Assembly: GCA_963823755.1 (NCBI GenBank)
Contig: CAWGMP010000010.1
Location: 38,206-102,205 of the forward strand
Direction of reading: 5' to 3'
Length of the DNA: 64,000 nucleotides
From: GCA-003244245 sp963823755
GTDB lineage: Bacteria > Actinomycetota > Actinomycetes > Mycobacteriales > Pseudonocardiaceae
Shown piece by piece: positions 18,803 through 28,257 of the stretch. Every line of letters begins with the position of its first letter. The stretch's first letter is position 1. The position numbers and the translations under genes are program-made. Below the pieces are notes generated by a model. That model searched no databases. It was not told where the DNA came from and worked only from the letters and a program-made list of their open reading frames with translations.

Positions 18803-20635
18803 GTGAGTGCAGCAGGGCCGGCAGGCTTGGACGTCGTCGACCGGGCGATCCGTTTGACCGAGGCGGGCGACCGCCCCGACCTGGCGCAGCGGCTGTCGCA
18901 GACCCGTCGTCGGCTGCTCGACCCCACCGTGCGGGTGCTAGTGGTCGGCGAGTTCAAGCAGGGCAAGAGCCAGCTTGTCAACGCCTTGGTCGATGCCCCG
19001 GTGTGCCCGGTAGACGACGACATCGCCACCGCTGTGCCCACCGAGGTGTACTACTCGAAGACCCCCGTCGCGACGCTGGTGAACAAAGTCGACGACGCCT
19101 CCGACCCCGAGACCACCGAACGGGTCGATGTGCCCATCGAGGCGCTCGCCGAGCACGTCTCCGAGGTGGGCAATCCTGGAAACCACCAGAATCTGCTGCG
19201 TGCCGAGGTGGGCATTCCCCGTCAGATCCTGGCTGACGGGCTCGTGCTGGTCGACACCACTGGCGTCGGCGGGCTCAGCTCGGTGCACACCATCAGCACC
19301 GTGGCCGCGCTGCCGACCGCAGACGCCGTGCTGCTGGTCTCCGACGCCTCCCAGGAGTATTCCGAACCCGAGATCAACTTTCTGCGGCAGGCGATGAAGC
19401 TGTGTCCCAACGTCGCCTGCGTACTCACCAAGACCGACCTCTACCCGCAGTGGCGACGCATCGCCGAGCTGGACAGGGTCCACCTGGCTGGAGCCAGGGT
19501 GGGGGCCGATCTGCTCGCGGTGTCATCGACGCTTCGTCTGCACGCGATCCGCACTGAGGACCGGCAGCTGCAGGAGGAATCCGGCTTTCCGGCGCTGGTG
19601 GGGTACCTGCTGGGTGCAGTGGCGCATGCGGACCGGCTGAGTCGCCGCTCGGTAACGCACGATATCTTCACCGTCACCGACCACCTCGCGGTGTCGCTGC
19701 GGGCCGAACTGCAGGCACAGCAGAATCCCGAGGGCAGCACGGCGCTGATGGCTGAGTTGGAGGCCGCCAAAACCCGCGCCGACGATCTGCATCGTCGCTC
19801 GTCACGATGGCAGCAGACGCTCAGCGACGGGATGGCCGACTTGAACGCCGACATCGAGTTCGACCTGCGCGACCGGTTGCGGCAGATCATTCGCAGTGGC
19901 GAGACGGCGCTGGAACAGGCAGACCCGAGCACGATCTGGGAACAGTTCACCGAGTGGCTCGCGCAGCAACTCGCGGCGGCCACTTCCGACACCTTCGTGT
20001 GGGCGAACCAGCGGGCTCAGACGATCGCTCACCAGGTTGCTGAGCACTTCGCCGAAGATGGCGGCGAGCTGCTGCCGGAGCTGCGGCTGGGTGCTGTGCC
20101 GACCGCCCTGAATGCAGTGTCTGAGCTGGTGGCCCCGCACGTCGACGACCCCAAGCTCCTCGGCAAGCTGCTCACCGGGATGCGGGGTTCCTACGGCGGT
20201 GTACTGATGTTCGGAATGTTGACCATGTTTGCGGGGGCGGCGGCCACTTTGTTCAACCCGATATCGATCGCCGCCGGGCTCGTTCTCGGCGCCAAGACGC
20301 TGCGTGACGACAAGAAGGGCCGGCTGAAGCGGCAGCAGGCCGAGGCCCAGATGCTGCTGCGCAAGCAGGTCGACGACGTCATCTTTCACGTCGGCAAAGA
20401 ATGCCGGGACCGGCTGCGGCAGGTTCAACGGCTGCTGCGGGACCACTTCAGCGACGTAGCGACTGAGCTGCACCGTTCGCTGTCGGAGTCCATCCATGCC
20501 GCCGAGAAGGCCGCGAATACCGAGGGATCCGCCCGGCGCCAGCGGATCCAGCAGATCAGGGCCGAGCTCGAGCAGATCGACGCAGTACGCGATGACGCTC
20601 GCACTCTGCTGGCTGCACCAGGAAGCGAATCGTGA
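18803..20635 (+). CDS. iniA: Dynamin-like GTPase, IniA homologue
   Basis: This 610-residue dynamin-family protein has an N-terminal GTPase domain: the P-loop VVGEFKQGKSQLVNAL (about residues 48-63), the DTTGVGGL switch and TKTD for guanine recognition. Helical stalk segments follow, with a hydrophobic membrane-contact region (GGVLMFGMLTMFAGAAATLFNPISIAAGLVLG, about residues 470-505). In mycobacteria IniA works with IniC in membrane remodelling and in tolerance to cell-wall drugs. GTG at 18803 follows GAGAGG. The stop overlaps the start of the IniC-like gene. Confidence 0.88.
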   Translation: MSAAGPAGLDVVDRAIRLTEAGDRPDLAQRLSQTRRRLLDPTVRVLVVGEFKQGKSQLVNALVDAPVCPVDDDIATAVPTEVYYSKTPVATLVNKVDDASDPETTERVDVPIEALAEHVSEVGNPGNHQNLLRAEVGIPRQILADGLVLVDTTGVGGLSSVHTISTVAALPTADAVLLVSDASQEYSEPEINFLRQAMKLCPNVACVLTKTDLYPQWRRIAELDRVHLAGARVGADLLAVSSTLRLHAIRTEDRQLQEESGFPALVGYLLGAVAHADRLSRRSVTHDIFTVTDHLAVSLRAELQAQQNPEGSTALMAELEAAKTRADDLHRRSSRWQQTLSDGMADLNADIEFDLRDRLRQIIRSGETALEQADPSTIWEQFTEWLAQQLAAATSDTFVWANQRAQTIAHQVAEHFAEDGGELLPELRLGAVPTALNAVSELVAPHVDDPKLLGKLLTGMRGSYGGVLMFGMLTMFAGAAATLFNPISIAAGLVLGAKTLRDDKKGRLKRQQAEAQMLLRKQVDDVIFHVGKECRDRLRQVQRLLRDHFSDVATELHRSLSESIHAAEKAANTEGSARRQRIQQIRAELEQIDAVRDDARTLLAAPGSES

Positions 20636-22116
20636 GCTCGCCGACAAGGACGACCGCCGGCATCAGCACTGCGGTCCGGGCGGTGTTGCGGCGGGCGGCC
20701 GAGGCATACCGCGACAGCCCTACCACAGCGACCAGACTGCGTGATCAAATCGACCGGCTTGACGAACCGCTTCGAGTGGCGGTCGCGGGCAAGGTCAAAG
20801 CCGGCAAATCAACGCTGCTCAACGCCTTGGTCGGGGAGCAGATCGCGCCGACCGATGCTGGGGAGTGCACCCGGATCGTCACCTGGTATCGAGACGCCGC
20901 AAGCCCGCGCCTCACCCTGATTCCTCGGGTGGGCTCTCCGCGACAGCTGCCGCTGACCCGGACGGCGGGCCGGTTGGAGTTCGACCTTCGGGGTAGCGCA
21001 CCCGATGACGTCGAGCGGCTGCTCGTCGATTGGCCCTCCCGCGGCCTGCGGGCCACAACGCTGATCGACACCCCGGGTATCGCATCATTGTCGACGCACA
21101 TCTCGGCCCGCGCCATCGAGCTACTCGCACCTACCGACCGACCATCGGACGCAGACGCCGTCATCTACCTCATGCGCCACTTACACGCCACCGATGTGCG
21201 GTTTCTCGAGTCGTTTTACGATCAGGTCGGCGCTCCTGCCGCGGTTGTCAATACGGTCGCGGTGCTTTCCCGGGCAGACGAGATCGGCGCCGGACGGCTC
21301 GATGCGATGATGTCGGCGCGCCAGGTAGCCCGTCGATACCGCGCTGAGCCCAAGGTGCGCCGGCTGTGCCAGACCGTGGTCGCGGTGGCCGGGCTGCTCG
21401 CCCAGACCGCTCGGACCCTGCGGCAGGCAGAGTTCAGCGCGTTGTGCGAGCTGGCTCAGGCATCCCGCTCGGAGCTTGATTCCCTGCTGCTGTCGGCCGA
21501 CCGGTTCGCGGCGCCCGATGCACATCCGAGCCTGCCTGCGCAGATTCGGGGCGCGTTAGTGGAACGGTTCGGACTGTTCGGGCTGCGGCTGGCCACCACG
21601 CTGATCCGCCAAGGACACCGCGAGCCGGCCGGGCTCGCCGAGGAGTTGGTGCGGCGCAGCGGTCTGGAGGAGCTGCGTACTGTGCTGGCCACTCAGTTCA
21701 CCGAACGTCGCGACGTGCTCAAGGCCCGGTCTGCGCTGCTGCTCGTCGATCGCACGCTGCGGGAGGAACCGTGCCCCGAGGCCAGCCGGTTGGCCGGTGA
21801 CGTTGAACGGATCCTCGCTGGTGCGCACGAATTCCGGGAGCTGCGACTGCTCGCTGAGTTGCGCGCTCCGGACGTTGCGCTACCCCCAGACGCCCGGTCC
21901 GATGCTGAACGGCTACTCGGCGGACATGGTGCCGCGACACCCAACCGGCTCGGCCTTGAACCCGACACGGATCCGGTACTACTCCGCGAGGCCGTGATCG
22001 CCGCACTGGCCCGCTGGCAACGACGCGCCGAAAGCCCACTGTCCAACCGCGCTGCAAGCGACCGGGCTCGAGTGGTCGTTCGCAGCTGTGAGGGCATGCT
22101 CGCCCGCCTGTCTTAA
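20632..22116 (+). CDS. iniC: Dynamin-like GTPase, IniC homologue
   Basis: This 494-residue partner of the IniA-like protein has the P-loop VAGKVKAGKSTLLNALVG, the switch LIDTPGIASL, and LSRADEI as the likely guanine-specificity motif. It lacks the strong hydrophobic paddle seen in IniA, as is usual for IniC. The GTG start overlaps the iniA stop by 4 bp (GTGA), pointing to coupled synthesis of the pair. A perfect 21-bp hairpin terminates the operon. Confidence 0.87.
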   Translation: MSSPTRTTAGISTAVRAVLRRAAEAYRDSPTTATRLRDQIDRLDEPLRVAVAGKVKAGKSTLLNALVGEQIAPTDAGECTRIVTWYRDAASPRLTLIPRVGSPRQLPLTRTAGRLEFDLRGSAPDDVERLLVDWPSRGLRATTLIDTPGIASLSTHISARAIELLAPTDRPSDADAVIYLMRHLHATDVRFLESFYDQVGAPAAVVNTVAVLSRADEIGAGRLDAMMSARQVARRYRAEPKVRRLCQTVVAVAGLLAQTARTLRQAEFSALCELAQASRSELDSLLLSADRFAAPDAHPSLPAQIRGALVERFGLFGLRLATTLIRQGHREPAGLAEELVRRSGLEELRTVLATQFTERRDVLKARSALLLVDRTLREEPCPEASRLAGDVERILAGAHEFRELRLLAELRAPDVALPPDARSDAERLLGGHGAATPNRLGLEPDTDPVLLREAVIAALARWQRRAESPLSNRAASDRARVVVRSCEGMLARLS

Positions 22117-22176
22117 GGATCATTCCTCACACAGTGAAAACTGCATCTGTAGACGAATCCACTGAGAGGACGAAAC

Positions 22177-22226
22177 GGTTTGCTGCCCTTGACCACCCGG
22201 GCGCTGGTGGTCAAGGGCAGCAAACC
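22177..22226. terminator. Perfect 21-bp hairpin between convergent genes
   Basis: The arms at 22177-22197 and 22206-22226 are exact reverse complements with an 8-base loop. The hairpin sits between the stops of iniC (plus) and the first CHRD gene (minus), so it probably stops transcription from both sides. Confidence 0.85.
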
Positions 22227-22229
22227 TCT

Positions 22230-22730
22230 CTAATTCAGCTGGCCGCGGAGCGCGCCCCCGGGGAACGCAGTCGAGTGGACGTTGAAATAGTAGTCCGCCG
22301 GACGGTTGATGACAGCGTTGATTGTTTCCGGGGTGGTAGGGACGCAGCCCGAAGCGGTGTATTGTGCCCCAGGGAAGTGCTGGTTGTTGAAGAAATCGAT
22401 CGCATGTGGACCCTCGCTGCCCCGGGCGGCAGCGTGCAGGTGCAGGGCGGTCACTTCACCACTGAGCCGACTCCAGTTGATGGTGAAGCAGGCCGTTTTT
22501 TCTTGCGGTTTGAGATCTAGCGTAGCCGAGCCCTGCCCGTCGGGATCGCCACCGCTTGGGACCTCCCCGCTGGTCAAAGTGATGGAAAAATGCCCATTTC
22601 CAGCTTGATACGCCGAGCTTACCTCGTGCGCCGAGGCTGACGTCGGTCCGGCGAGAACGAGGACCGACGAAACGGACGCCAGGAAGACTCCGACTCGTCC
22701 CACTGTCCGAGCATTTTTACTGGGCTGCAT
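22230..22730 (-). CDS. Secreted CHRD-domain protein (copy 1)
   Basis: This 166-residue exported protein has a signal peptide (basic start, then VGVFLASVSSVLVLAGPTSASA) and one CHRD domain: FSITLTSGEVPSGGDPDGQGSATLDL, LHLHAA, GPHAIDFFN, YYFNVHSTAFPGGALRGQL. CHRD domains are extracellular beta folds of unknown function in bacteria. ATG at 22730 follows AAGGAACG; a longer frame from 22760 is unsupported. It has a tandem paralogue upstream at 23013-23513. Confidence 0.83.
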   Translation of the reverse strand: MQPSKNARTVGRVGVFLASVSSVLVLAGPTSASAHEVSSAYQAGNGHFSITLTSGEVPSGGDPDGQGSATLDLKPQEKTACFTINWSRLSGEVTALHLHAAARGSEGPHAIDFFNNQHFPGAQYTASGCVPTTPETINAVINRPADYYFNVHSTAFPGGALRGQLN

Positions 22731-22953
22731 CGTGGGACGTTCCTTGCCCCTGTCGGCCATTCTTTAATTCCCCTTTCAAGCGTTTCGGTAGCACAGTCGA
22801 GCTTGCCGCGACCACATGGTCGTCGAGCTGGTTTGTCATCTGTCCAGAACCCCACCGTTCGAGCACACCACCAGCGGCGACAGTTCGAGGGGACTGTACG
22901 TAGCCGCGAGCTCTGTGCCAGCCAGCTACTCCAGAGCGAGCCGTGAAGGCTCG

Positions 22954-23009
22954 CCGTCCGGGGAGGCTGATGTTATCGGGTGGTGGGGTGACTATGCCTC
23001 CCCGGACGG
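22954..23009 (-). terminator. 14-bp hairpin after CHRD copy 2
   Basis: CCGTCCGGGGAGGC at 22954-22967 and its exact complement at 22996-23009 form a stem with a 28-base loop. The hairpin begins 4 bp past the stop of the second CHRD gene. Confidence 0.7.
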
Positions 23010-23012
23010 ACC

Positions 23013-23513
23013 CTAACCCAGCTGACCGCGGATTGCTCCGTCTTCGTGCTCGGTCGTGTGGACCATCAGATAGTAGTCGGACGGCTCGTCGATCACGGCG
23101 CGGATCTTCCAGCGGTCGCTATGGACACAGTTCACGACAGTGTTTCGCGCCCCGTCGAAGTGTTTGTTGTTGAAGAAATCGATCCAATGCGGGCCGTCGT
23201 TTTGGCGAGGGGCGGCGTGGAGATGGAAGGCGGTCACATCGCCGTCGAGCCCGCGCCACGTGAGAACGTAGCAGACTCGTTCATTGTCGGGGTCGAGGTC
23301 AAGGCGAGCGAAACCCCGCCCATCACGGTCTCCACCATCACGGACTTCGTCACCGGTCAGGGATATGGAGAATTGCCCGTGCCCGTGCTCGTACGCGGTG
23401 GTGAACTCCCCAGCCGCTGAGGCTGGTCCAGCGAACGCCAAGATCGACGAGGCGCACGCCAGGAATACGCCGGCCCGTCCCATCGTCCGGGCGCCTCTCC
23501 TGTACTGCATCAT
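23013..23513 (-). CDS. Secreted CHRD-domain protein (copy 2)
   Basis: This paralogue of the neighbouring CHRD gene has the same length and order: signal peptide (AGVFLACASSILAFAGPASAA), ISLTGDEVRDGGDRDGRGFARLDL, FHLHAAP, GPHWIDFFNNKHFDGARNTVVNC, and YYLMVHTTEHEDGAIRGQL. The two cysteines (CYV and NCVHS) correspond to those in copy 1. The start is the ATG pair at 23513 with GAAAGG upstream. Each copy has its own hairpin downstream, so the two may be expressed separately. Confidence 0.82.
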   Translation of the reverse strand: MMQYRRGARTMGRAGVFLACASSILAFAGPASAAGEFTTAYEHGHGQFSISLTGDEVRDGGDRDGRGFARLDLDPDNERVCYVLTWRGLDGDVTAFHLHAAPRQNDGPHWIDFFNNKHFDGARNTVVNCVHSDRWKIRAVIDEPSDYYLMVHTTEHEDGAIRGQLG

Positions 23514-23929
23514 TGGGGACCTTTCTTGCCGTTGACGGCCATCCTTGCGCATCCTTACTCACGACCAGATCTTTCGGGCGGCGAGGAGACCGCTGATACG
23601 ACTTCTCACTGTTTGGGCCCCGACCGATGGCAGCATAGCCCAACCCGGCATCAGCGCGAATAAGCCGACCTGGTCTTCTCCACTGGCTCTCCGTGTATGC
23701 ATTACGGGCGGCGCAACAGAAAGTCTTCAAGTAATATCCGATGGAGGTGTAACTGTGGATATCTTGTCACATTGGGTGATAGCAGGGAACCTGCTGCCTG
23801 GTCAGGCTGGCCGGGGCTTCTAGGCTTGTGTGGTGAGCTACCCCGGAGGTGACCTGCACGATCAGCTTGCGCAGGTCAGCGCGCAGGCCGTCCGCTATGA
23901 GGCGAGGCCAAGAGATTGAGACGTCCAGT
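23514..23929. other. Gene-free stretch
   Basis: No convincing gene is seen in about 415 bp between the second CHRD gene (minus) and the PH-domain pair (plus). It presumably contains divergent promoters. Confidence 0.4.
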
Positions 23930-24424
23930 ATGAGCGAGCCGCTGCGGTTACGCTCGCCGCGTCACCGGGTGAGCCCTCGTGCGATCACCTGGTGGACCAC
24001 CCAGGCCGCCCTCGAGGTGACTGCCGTCTTGATCCCGCTGACGGTCGGCCTGGTCGTCTGGGCCGACGTGCGACCCTGGCTGATCCCCTGCACCGCCGCA
24101 TTAGTCGTCATCGGTCTGGGCTACCTGCTGGTGATGCCGCGATGGCGGTTCCGGGTGCACCGATGGGAGACCACCGACGACGCGGTCTACACATCGGCGG
24201 GCTGGATCAGCCAGGAATGGCGGGTCGCTCCGATGTCCCGGATCCAAACCGTGGACACCGAACGTGGGCCGTTGCAGCAGTTGTTCGGCCTGGCCACTGT
24301 CACGGTCACCACGGCATCGGCAGCCGGGGCACTGCGGTTGGCGGGGCTGGACCGCGCGGTGGCCGACGATCTCGTCGAGCAACTCACCGAGACCACCCAG
24401 GCGACTCTCGAGGATGCCACATGA
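23930..24424 (+). CDS. PH-domain membrane protein (YdbS-like)
   Basis: This 164-residue protein has two membrane helices (TQAALEVTAVLIPLTVGLVVW and PCTAALVVIGLGYLLVM) followed by a bacterial PH (DUF304) domain: WETTDDAVYTSAGWISQEWRVAPMSRIQTVDTERGPLQQLFGLATVTVTTAS. It has the same plan as B. subtilis YdbS. ATG at 23930 is chosen because upstream sequence is not protein-like. Its stop overlaps the start of the larger PH protein by 4 bp (ATGA). Confidence 0.85.
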   Translation: MSEPLRLRSPRHRVSPRAITWWTTQAALEVTAVLIPLTVGLVVWADVRPWLIPCTAALVVIGLGYLLVMPRWRFRVHRWETTDDAVYTSAGWISQEWRVAPMSRIQTVDTERGPLQQLFGLATVTVTTASAAGALRLAGLDRAVADDLVEQLTETTQATLEDAT

Positions 24425-25947
24425 CTCAGACCATGCCGACCGAGTCCGGCTGGCAGCGCCTCGACCCGCGGATGCTCGCCGTCACTCCGCTACGTCAGCT
24501 TGCCGGGTTCCTGCCGGTGATCGCAGTGGTGGTGGTGATCGGCGTCGGGCAGGACATCGGGGGGCGGGCCTACGGGTTATCGGTCGGTGTGCTGGTTGTC
24601 CTGCTCGCCGGGGTGCTGCGGTGGTTGACCACCCGCTACCGGATCACCAGCGAGCGCGTCGAGCTGCGTTCGGGCTTGCTGTTCCGCACCGCCCGGTCGA
24701 TTCCGCGGGACCGGATTCGCAGCGTCGACGTCACTGCTGGGCTGGTGCACCGGCTGTTCCGGCTGTCGGTCGTCAAGATCGGGACCGGGGAACGCACCGA
24801 CGGCGTCGAGTCGCGCGAGCTGACTCTCGACGCGATTTCCGCCACCGAGGCCGACCGAGTACGGCAGCGCCTGCTGGACCCCCTGGACGTCGGCCATGTG
24901 GAAGACTCAGGTGTCGCGGCTCCGCCGCCTGTGACCGAGTTGGCCGCGCTGAACTGGTCCTGGCTGCGTTTTGCCCCGCTCACGGTGTCCAGCCTGGTGG
25001 CGGTGGGCGCCGTCGCCGGGGCGTTCGGGCAACTCGTCAATGATGTCGGTGCCGATGCCGTGGACGTAGGCGGTGTCCGCGAGAGACTGAGCATGGCCCC
25101 GCTGTGGCTGGGCGTCACCGCGTTCGCCGTGCTGGTACTGGTGATTGCGCTGGTGGGCTCGGTGCTGATCTTCGTCGAGGCCTGGTGGAGGTTTCGGCTG
25201 GCTCGCGAACCGGGCGGCACCCTGCGGATCCGCCGGGGACTGCTCACCACCCGATCGGTGTCGCTGGAGGAGCGTCGACTGCGCGGGGTCGAGGTGGTCG
25301 AGTCGCCGCTGTTGCGGATCGGGCGCGGAGCACGGACCATCGCTGTGGCGACCGGCCTGGGAGGCCGCCGTGGTCACGGCCGGGGCAGCTTGTTGCCGCC
25401 GGCGCCGCGAGACGAGGCGCACCGGGTGGCCGGGGCGGTGCTCGCAGAGAACCCCTCCCCCACCCGCACGGCGTTGCGCAGTCACCCACTGATGGCACTG
25501 CGGCGCCGGCTGGTGCGCGCGACGCTGCCGGTGCTGGCGGGATCCGCGGTGCTGTGGTTTGCTCCGGTGCCGCTCTGGCTGGCGTGGGCGGCACTGGGCC
25601 TGTTGCCGGTGACGGTACTGCTCGCAGTGGACGCCTACCGCAATCTGGGACACGCGCTCACCAGACGTTATCTCGTCACCCGGCATGGTGCCGGAATGCG
25701 CGGCACAGTCGCGCTGCAGCGTTGCGGCGTGATCGGCTGGACGGTCTCGCAGTCATTTTTTCAGCGCCGCGTTGGGCTGGTCACGGTGACCGCGACCACC
25801 GCAGCGGGCAACGGCGGGTATCGCGTGATCGACGTCGTGACCGCCGAGGGGCTGGCCGTTGCCGAGCAGGCGGTGCCGGGACTGCTCAAGCCGTTTCTGC
25901 AACATGACATGGGCGGCACCGGGCGCACACTAGGCTCGGAGTCGTGA
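24421..25947 (+). CDS. Large PH-domain membrane protein (YdbT-like)
   Basis: This 508-residue protein has repeated bacterial PH (DUF304) domains, each after a pair of membrane helices. The repeats include RYRITSERVELRSGLLFRTARSIPRDRIRSVDV, LRIRRGLLTTRSVSLEERRLRGVEV and a third near RYLVTRHGAGMRGTVALQRCGVIGW. The order matches YdbT, the usual partner of YdbS. ATG at 24421 overlaps the previous stop, and its own stop overlaps the orn start. The three genes therefore look like one translation-coupled unit. Confidence 0.87.
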   Translation: MTQTMPTESGWQRLDPRMLAVTPLRQLAGFLPVIAVVVVIGVGQDIGGRAYGLSVGVLVVLLAGVLRWLTTRYRITSERVELRSGLLFRTARSIPRDRIRSVDVTAGLVHRLFRLSVVKIGTGERTDGVESRELTLDAISATEADRVRQRLLDPLDVGHVEDSGVAAPPPVTELAALNWSWLRFAPLTVSSLVAVGAVAGAFGQLVNDVGADAVDVGGVRERLSMAPLWLGVTAFAVLVLVIALVGSVLIFVEAWWRFRLAREPGGTLRIRRGLLTTRSVSLEERRLRGVEVVESPLLRIGRGARTIAVATGLGGRRGHGRGSLLPPAPRDEAHRVAGAVLAENPSPTRTALRSHPLMALRRRLVRATLPVLAGSAVLWFAPVPLWLAWAALGLLPVTVLLAVDAYRNLGHALTRRYLVTRHGAGMRGTVALQRCGVIGWTVSQSFFQRRVGLVTVTATTAAGNGGYRVIDVVTAEGLAVAEQAVPGLLKPFLQHDMGGTGRTLGSES

Positions 25948-26555
25948 ACGACCGTCTGGTGTGGATCGACTGCGAGATGACCGGGCTCGACGCAGGCAAG
26001 GACGCGCTGATCGAGATTGCCGCGCTGGTCACCGATGGCGAGCTTCGAGTACTCGGCCGGGGCGTCGACGTGGTGATCCACGCCGATGACGCCGCGCTGG
26101 ATTCGATGCCCGAAGTGGTGCGCGAGATGCACGCGAAGTCCGGCCTGACCGAGGCGGTGCGGCAGTCCACCGTCACTCTGGCCGAGGCGGAGCGGCAGGT
26201 GCTGGACTATGTCCGCACGTGGGTACCCGAGGCACGCTCGGCGCCACTGGCCGGTAATTCGGTAGCCACCGACCGAGCATTTCTCGCCCGCGACATGGCC
26301 GCGCTCGACGGGCACCTGCACTACCGGATGGTCGATGTGTCATCCATCAAGGAATTGTGCCGCCGCTGGTACCCCCGGGTCTACTACGCGCAGCCGACCA
26401 AGGGACTGGCTCACCGGGCGCTGGCCGACATCACCGAGTCCATCCGTGAGCTGGCCTACTACCGGTGCACCGTGTTCGTGCCCGCACCAGGCCCGAGTTC
26501 TGAGGAAGCGCGGGCGGCGGCCCACGACATCGCCCGTCAGATACCCGACCGGTGA
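25944..26555 (+). CDS. orn: Oligoribonuclease
   Basis: This 203-residue 3'-5' exoribonuclease of the DEDDh family clears 2-5-nt RNAs and pGpG, the breakdown product of cyclic di-GMP. The motifs are WIDCEMTGLD (first acidic pair), NSVATDRAFL, and the HRALADI segment carrying the catalytic His and last Asp. It starts at GTG 25944, overlapping the PH-protein stop by 4 bp. A 14-bp hairpin lies just downstream. Confidence 0.94.
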   Translation: MNDRLVWIDCEMTGLDAGKDALIEIAALVTDGELRVLGRGVDVVIHADDAALDSMPEVVREMHAKSGLTEAVRQSTVTLAEAERQVLDYVRTWVPEARSAPLAGNSVATDRAFLARDMAALDGHLHYRMVDVSSIKELCRRWYPRVYYAQPTKGLAHRALADITESIRELAYYRCTVFVPAPGPSSEEARAAAHDIARQIPDR

Positions 26556-26572
26556 CCCGAGTCCAGCGCCCG

Positions 26573-26603
26573 GTACTCTTACCAGCAGCGCTGGTGAGGG
26601 TAC
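26573..26603 (+). terminator. 14-bp hairpin between orn and tRNA-His
   Basis: The arms at 26573-26586 and 26590-26603 pair over 14 bp (two G-U pairs) with a 3-base AGC loop. It probably ends the PH-orn transcript before the tRNA gene. Confidence 0.65.
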
Positions 26604-26610
26604 GCGCAAT

Positions 26611-26687
26611 GGTGGGTGTAGCTCAGATGGTAGAGCACCTGGTTGTGGTCCAGGATGTCGCGGGTTCGAGTCCCGTCACTCACCCCA
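26611..26687 (+). tRNA. tRNA-His (anticodon GTG)
   Basis: A full cloverleaf is present: acceptor GTGGGTG (26612-26618) with CACTCAC (26677-26683), D arm GCTC/GAGC, anticodon loop TTGTGGT with GTG, and T arm GCGGG-TTCGAGT-CCCGT. The His-specific G at position -1 (26611) faces discriminator C (26684), and CCA is encoded. Confidence 0.97.
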
Positions 26688-26903
26688 GTTTCTCGACGAC
26701 CTGTAGCAGCCAGCATGAGGGCGCCGCGCAGGAGAAGCGTCGAGGTCCACCACGAGCTCACCGGGGCATCGATGAGAGCGACGCCGAATTCTGCAAGACC
26801 GCTGGAAGTTCTCAATGGCGCGCACGTGGCTGTCATCGAGCAAGCCGAACGGGCCAACCGCCTGATCACCAAGCACGTCACGACGAGGTGATGACGGTCT
26901 CGG

Positions 26904-28097
26904 CTATTTGTTGCCCGACACCCACTGCCCCCAGGGGATCTGCCAATCCCCGAATCCGTCCCACGGCTTGAGGTCCGGGCCCCCGGTGTTGGCGTTGATG
27001 ACGAGGTCGCCCTTCTTCACGTTGTCGAAAAACCATTTGGCATTGTCCGGCGATAGATTGATACAGCCGTGACTGACGTTGCTGTTACCCTGCTGGTCAA
27101 CCGACCACGGGGCGGAATGCACGAACTCGCCGCTGTTGGAGATGCGGGTAGCCCACTGCACTTTGGCGATGTACCCGCCGGCGTCGAGCGCGAGACCGAA
27201 CGTGGTCGAGTCCATGACCTTGGTCGCATTCCGGTCGGTGACCACGTGCACACCCTTGGTGCTGGGGGTATTCGGCTTGCCCATCGAGATCGGCATCGTG
27301 CGCACCACGCGGCCGTTGATCTCGACGGTCATCTGGTGGGTCCCGCCGTCGGCCCGAGCGATGAAGGCGTCACCGACCGTGAAGTTCGACGTACGATCCT
27401 CCTGGCCGTACACCCCACTACCGAGGTCCTTGCCGTAGTCGTGGATGGCCACGGTGACGTGGGTCCCCGACGCCCAGAACTGTCGCGGGCGCCAGTGCAC
27501 TTCTTTGGAGGAAAACCAGTAGAAAGCACCCTCGATGAGTGGGCTCGTGGTGACGGTGATCGCGTTCTCGGCGGCTTTCCGGTCTGAGATCGGCTCGTCG
27601 AAGTACACCGAGATCGGCTGACCCACGCCGACCGTTTCCCCGTTGAGCGGGTTGATCGACGGATAGGTAAGGGTCCGCGGCTCAATGGTGGTGAACGTGG
27701 AGGTGCTACTCACCAGCCGGTTGTCGTCGCCGACCGCGCTGGCGCTGATCGTGTAGGTCTTGCCATAGCCCAGTGGCCCGGTGGTCTTCCAGCTCGTGTC
27801 ATCGGGCTCACGCTGCCCGACGACTGGAGTGCCCTGGGGATTGGTCAAGGACACCTGGCTGAGCTTGCCCTTCGCAACGGTCACCGTGACCGGCGTCACT
27901 GGTGAGACACCGACCGCACCATCCGGCGGATCGGGGGTGATGATCGCGACCGGAGGGGGCTGTGCTGGGACGACCTGGTGCCTGGCGGGAGTCGGCGCAC
28001 CGGTGTGACCCGAGTTGCACCCCGCCAACAGCATGCCGAGCACACCGCCGACAAGCCAAGCCGTGATCATCACGCCCCGCTTGACCTGCCCCGACAC
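26904..28097 (-). CDS. Lipoprotein L,D-transpeptidase
   Basis: This 397-residue cell-wall enzyme makes 3-3 crosslinks in peptidoglycan. A lipobox (LLAGC) after a short hydrophobic segment anchors it outside the membrane. Two Ig-like domains follow, the second containing the RTLTYPSINPLNGETVGVGQPISVYFDEPI region. The C-terminal YkuD catalytic domain has the motif SHGCINLSPDNA, with the catalytic Cys and nearby His. The plan matches mycobacterial LdtMt2-like enzymes. GTG at 28097 is preferred, with GGAGG about 10 bases upstream. Confidence 0.92.
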   Translation of the reverse strand: MSGQVKRGVMITAWLVGGVLGMLLAGCNSGHTGAPTPARHQVVPAQPPPVAIITPDPPDGAVGVSPVTPVTVTVAKGKLSQVSLTNPQGTPVVGQREPDDTSWKTTGPLGYGKTYTISASAVGDDNRLVSSTSTFTTIEPRTLTYPSINPLNGETVGVGQPISVYFDEPISDRKAAENAITVTTSPLIEGAFYWFSSKEVHWRPRQFWASGTHVTVAIHDYGKDLGSGVYGQEDRTSNFTVGDAFIARADGGTHQMTVEINGRVVRTMPISMGKPNTPSTKGVHVVTDRNATKVMDSTTFGLALDAGGYIAKVQWATRISNSGEFVHSAPWSVDQQGNSNVSHGCINLSPDNAKWFFDNVKKGDLVINANTGGPDLKPWDGFGDWQIPWGQWVSGNK

Positions 28098-28257
28098 TAC
28101 GTTCCGACCTCCGGTCGCCGGACACGACCTACTCACCCGCACGGGCACCGTCCATTTCCGTGATCTACCGCAAGAGGCTGAGCCTGCCGCCCCGGACCGA
28201 CAGACTTCGCTGGCGTGCACACACCAGCTGGACACGTCTACCGACGCACGGCGGCGC

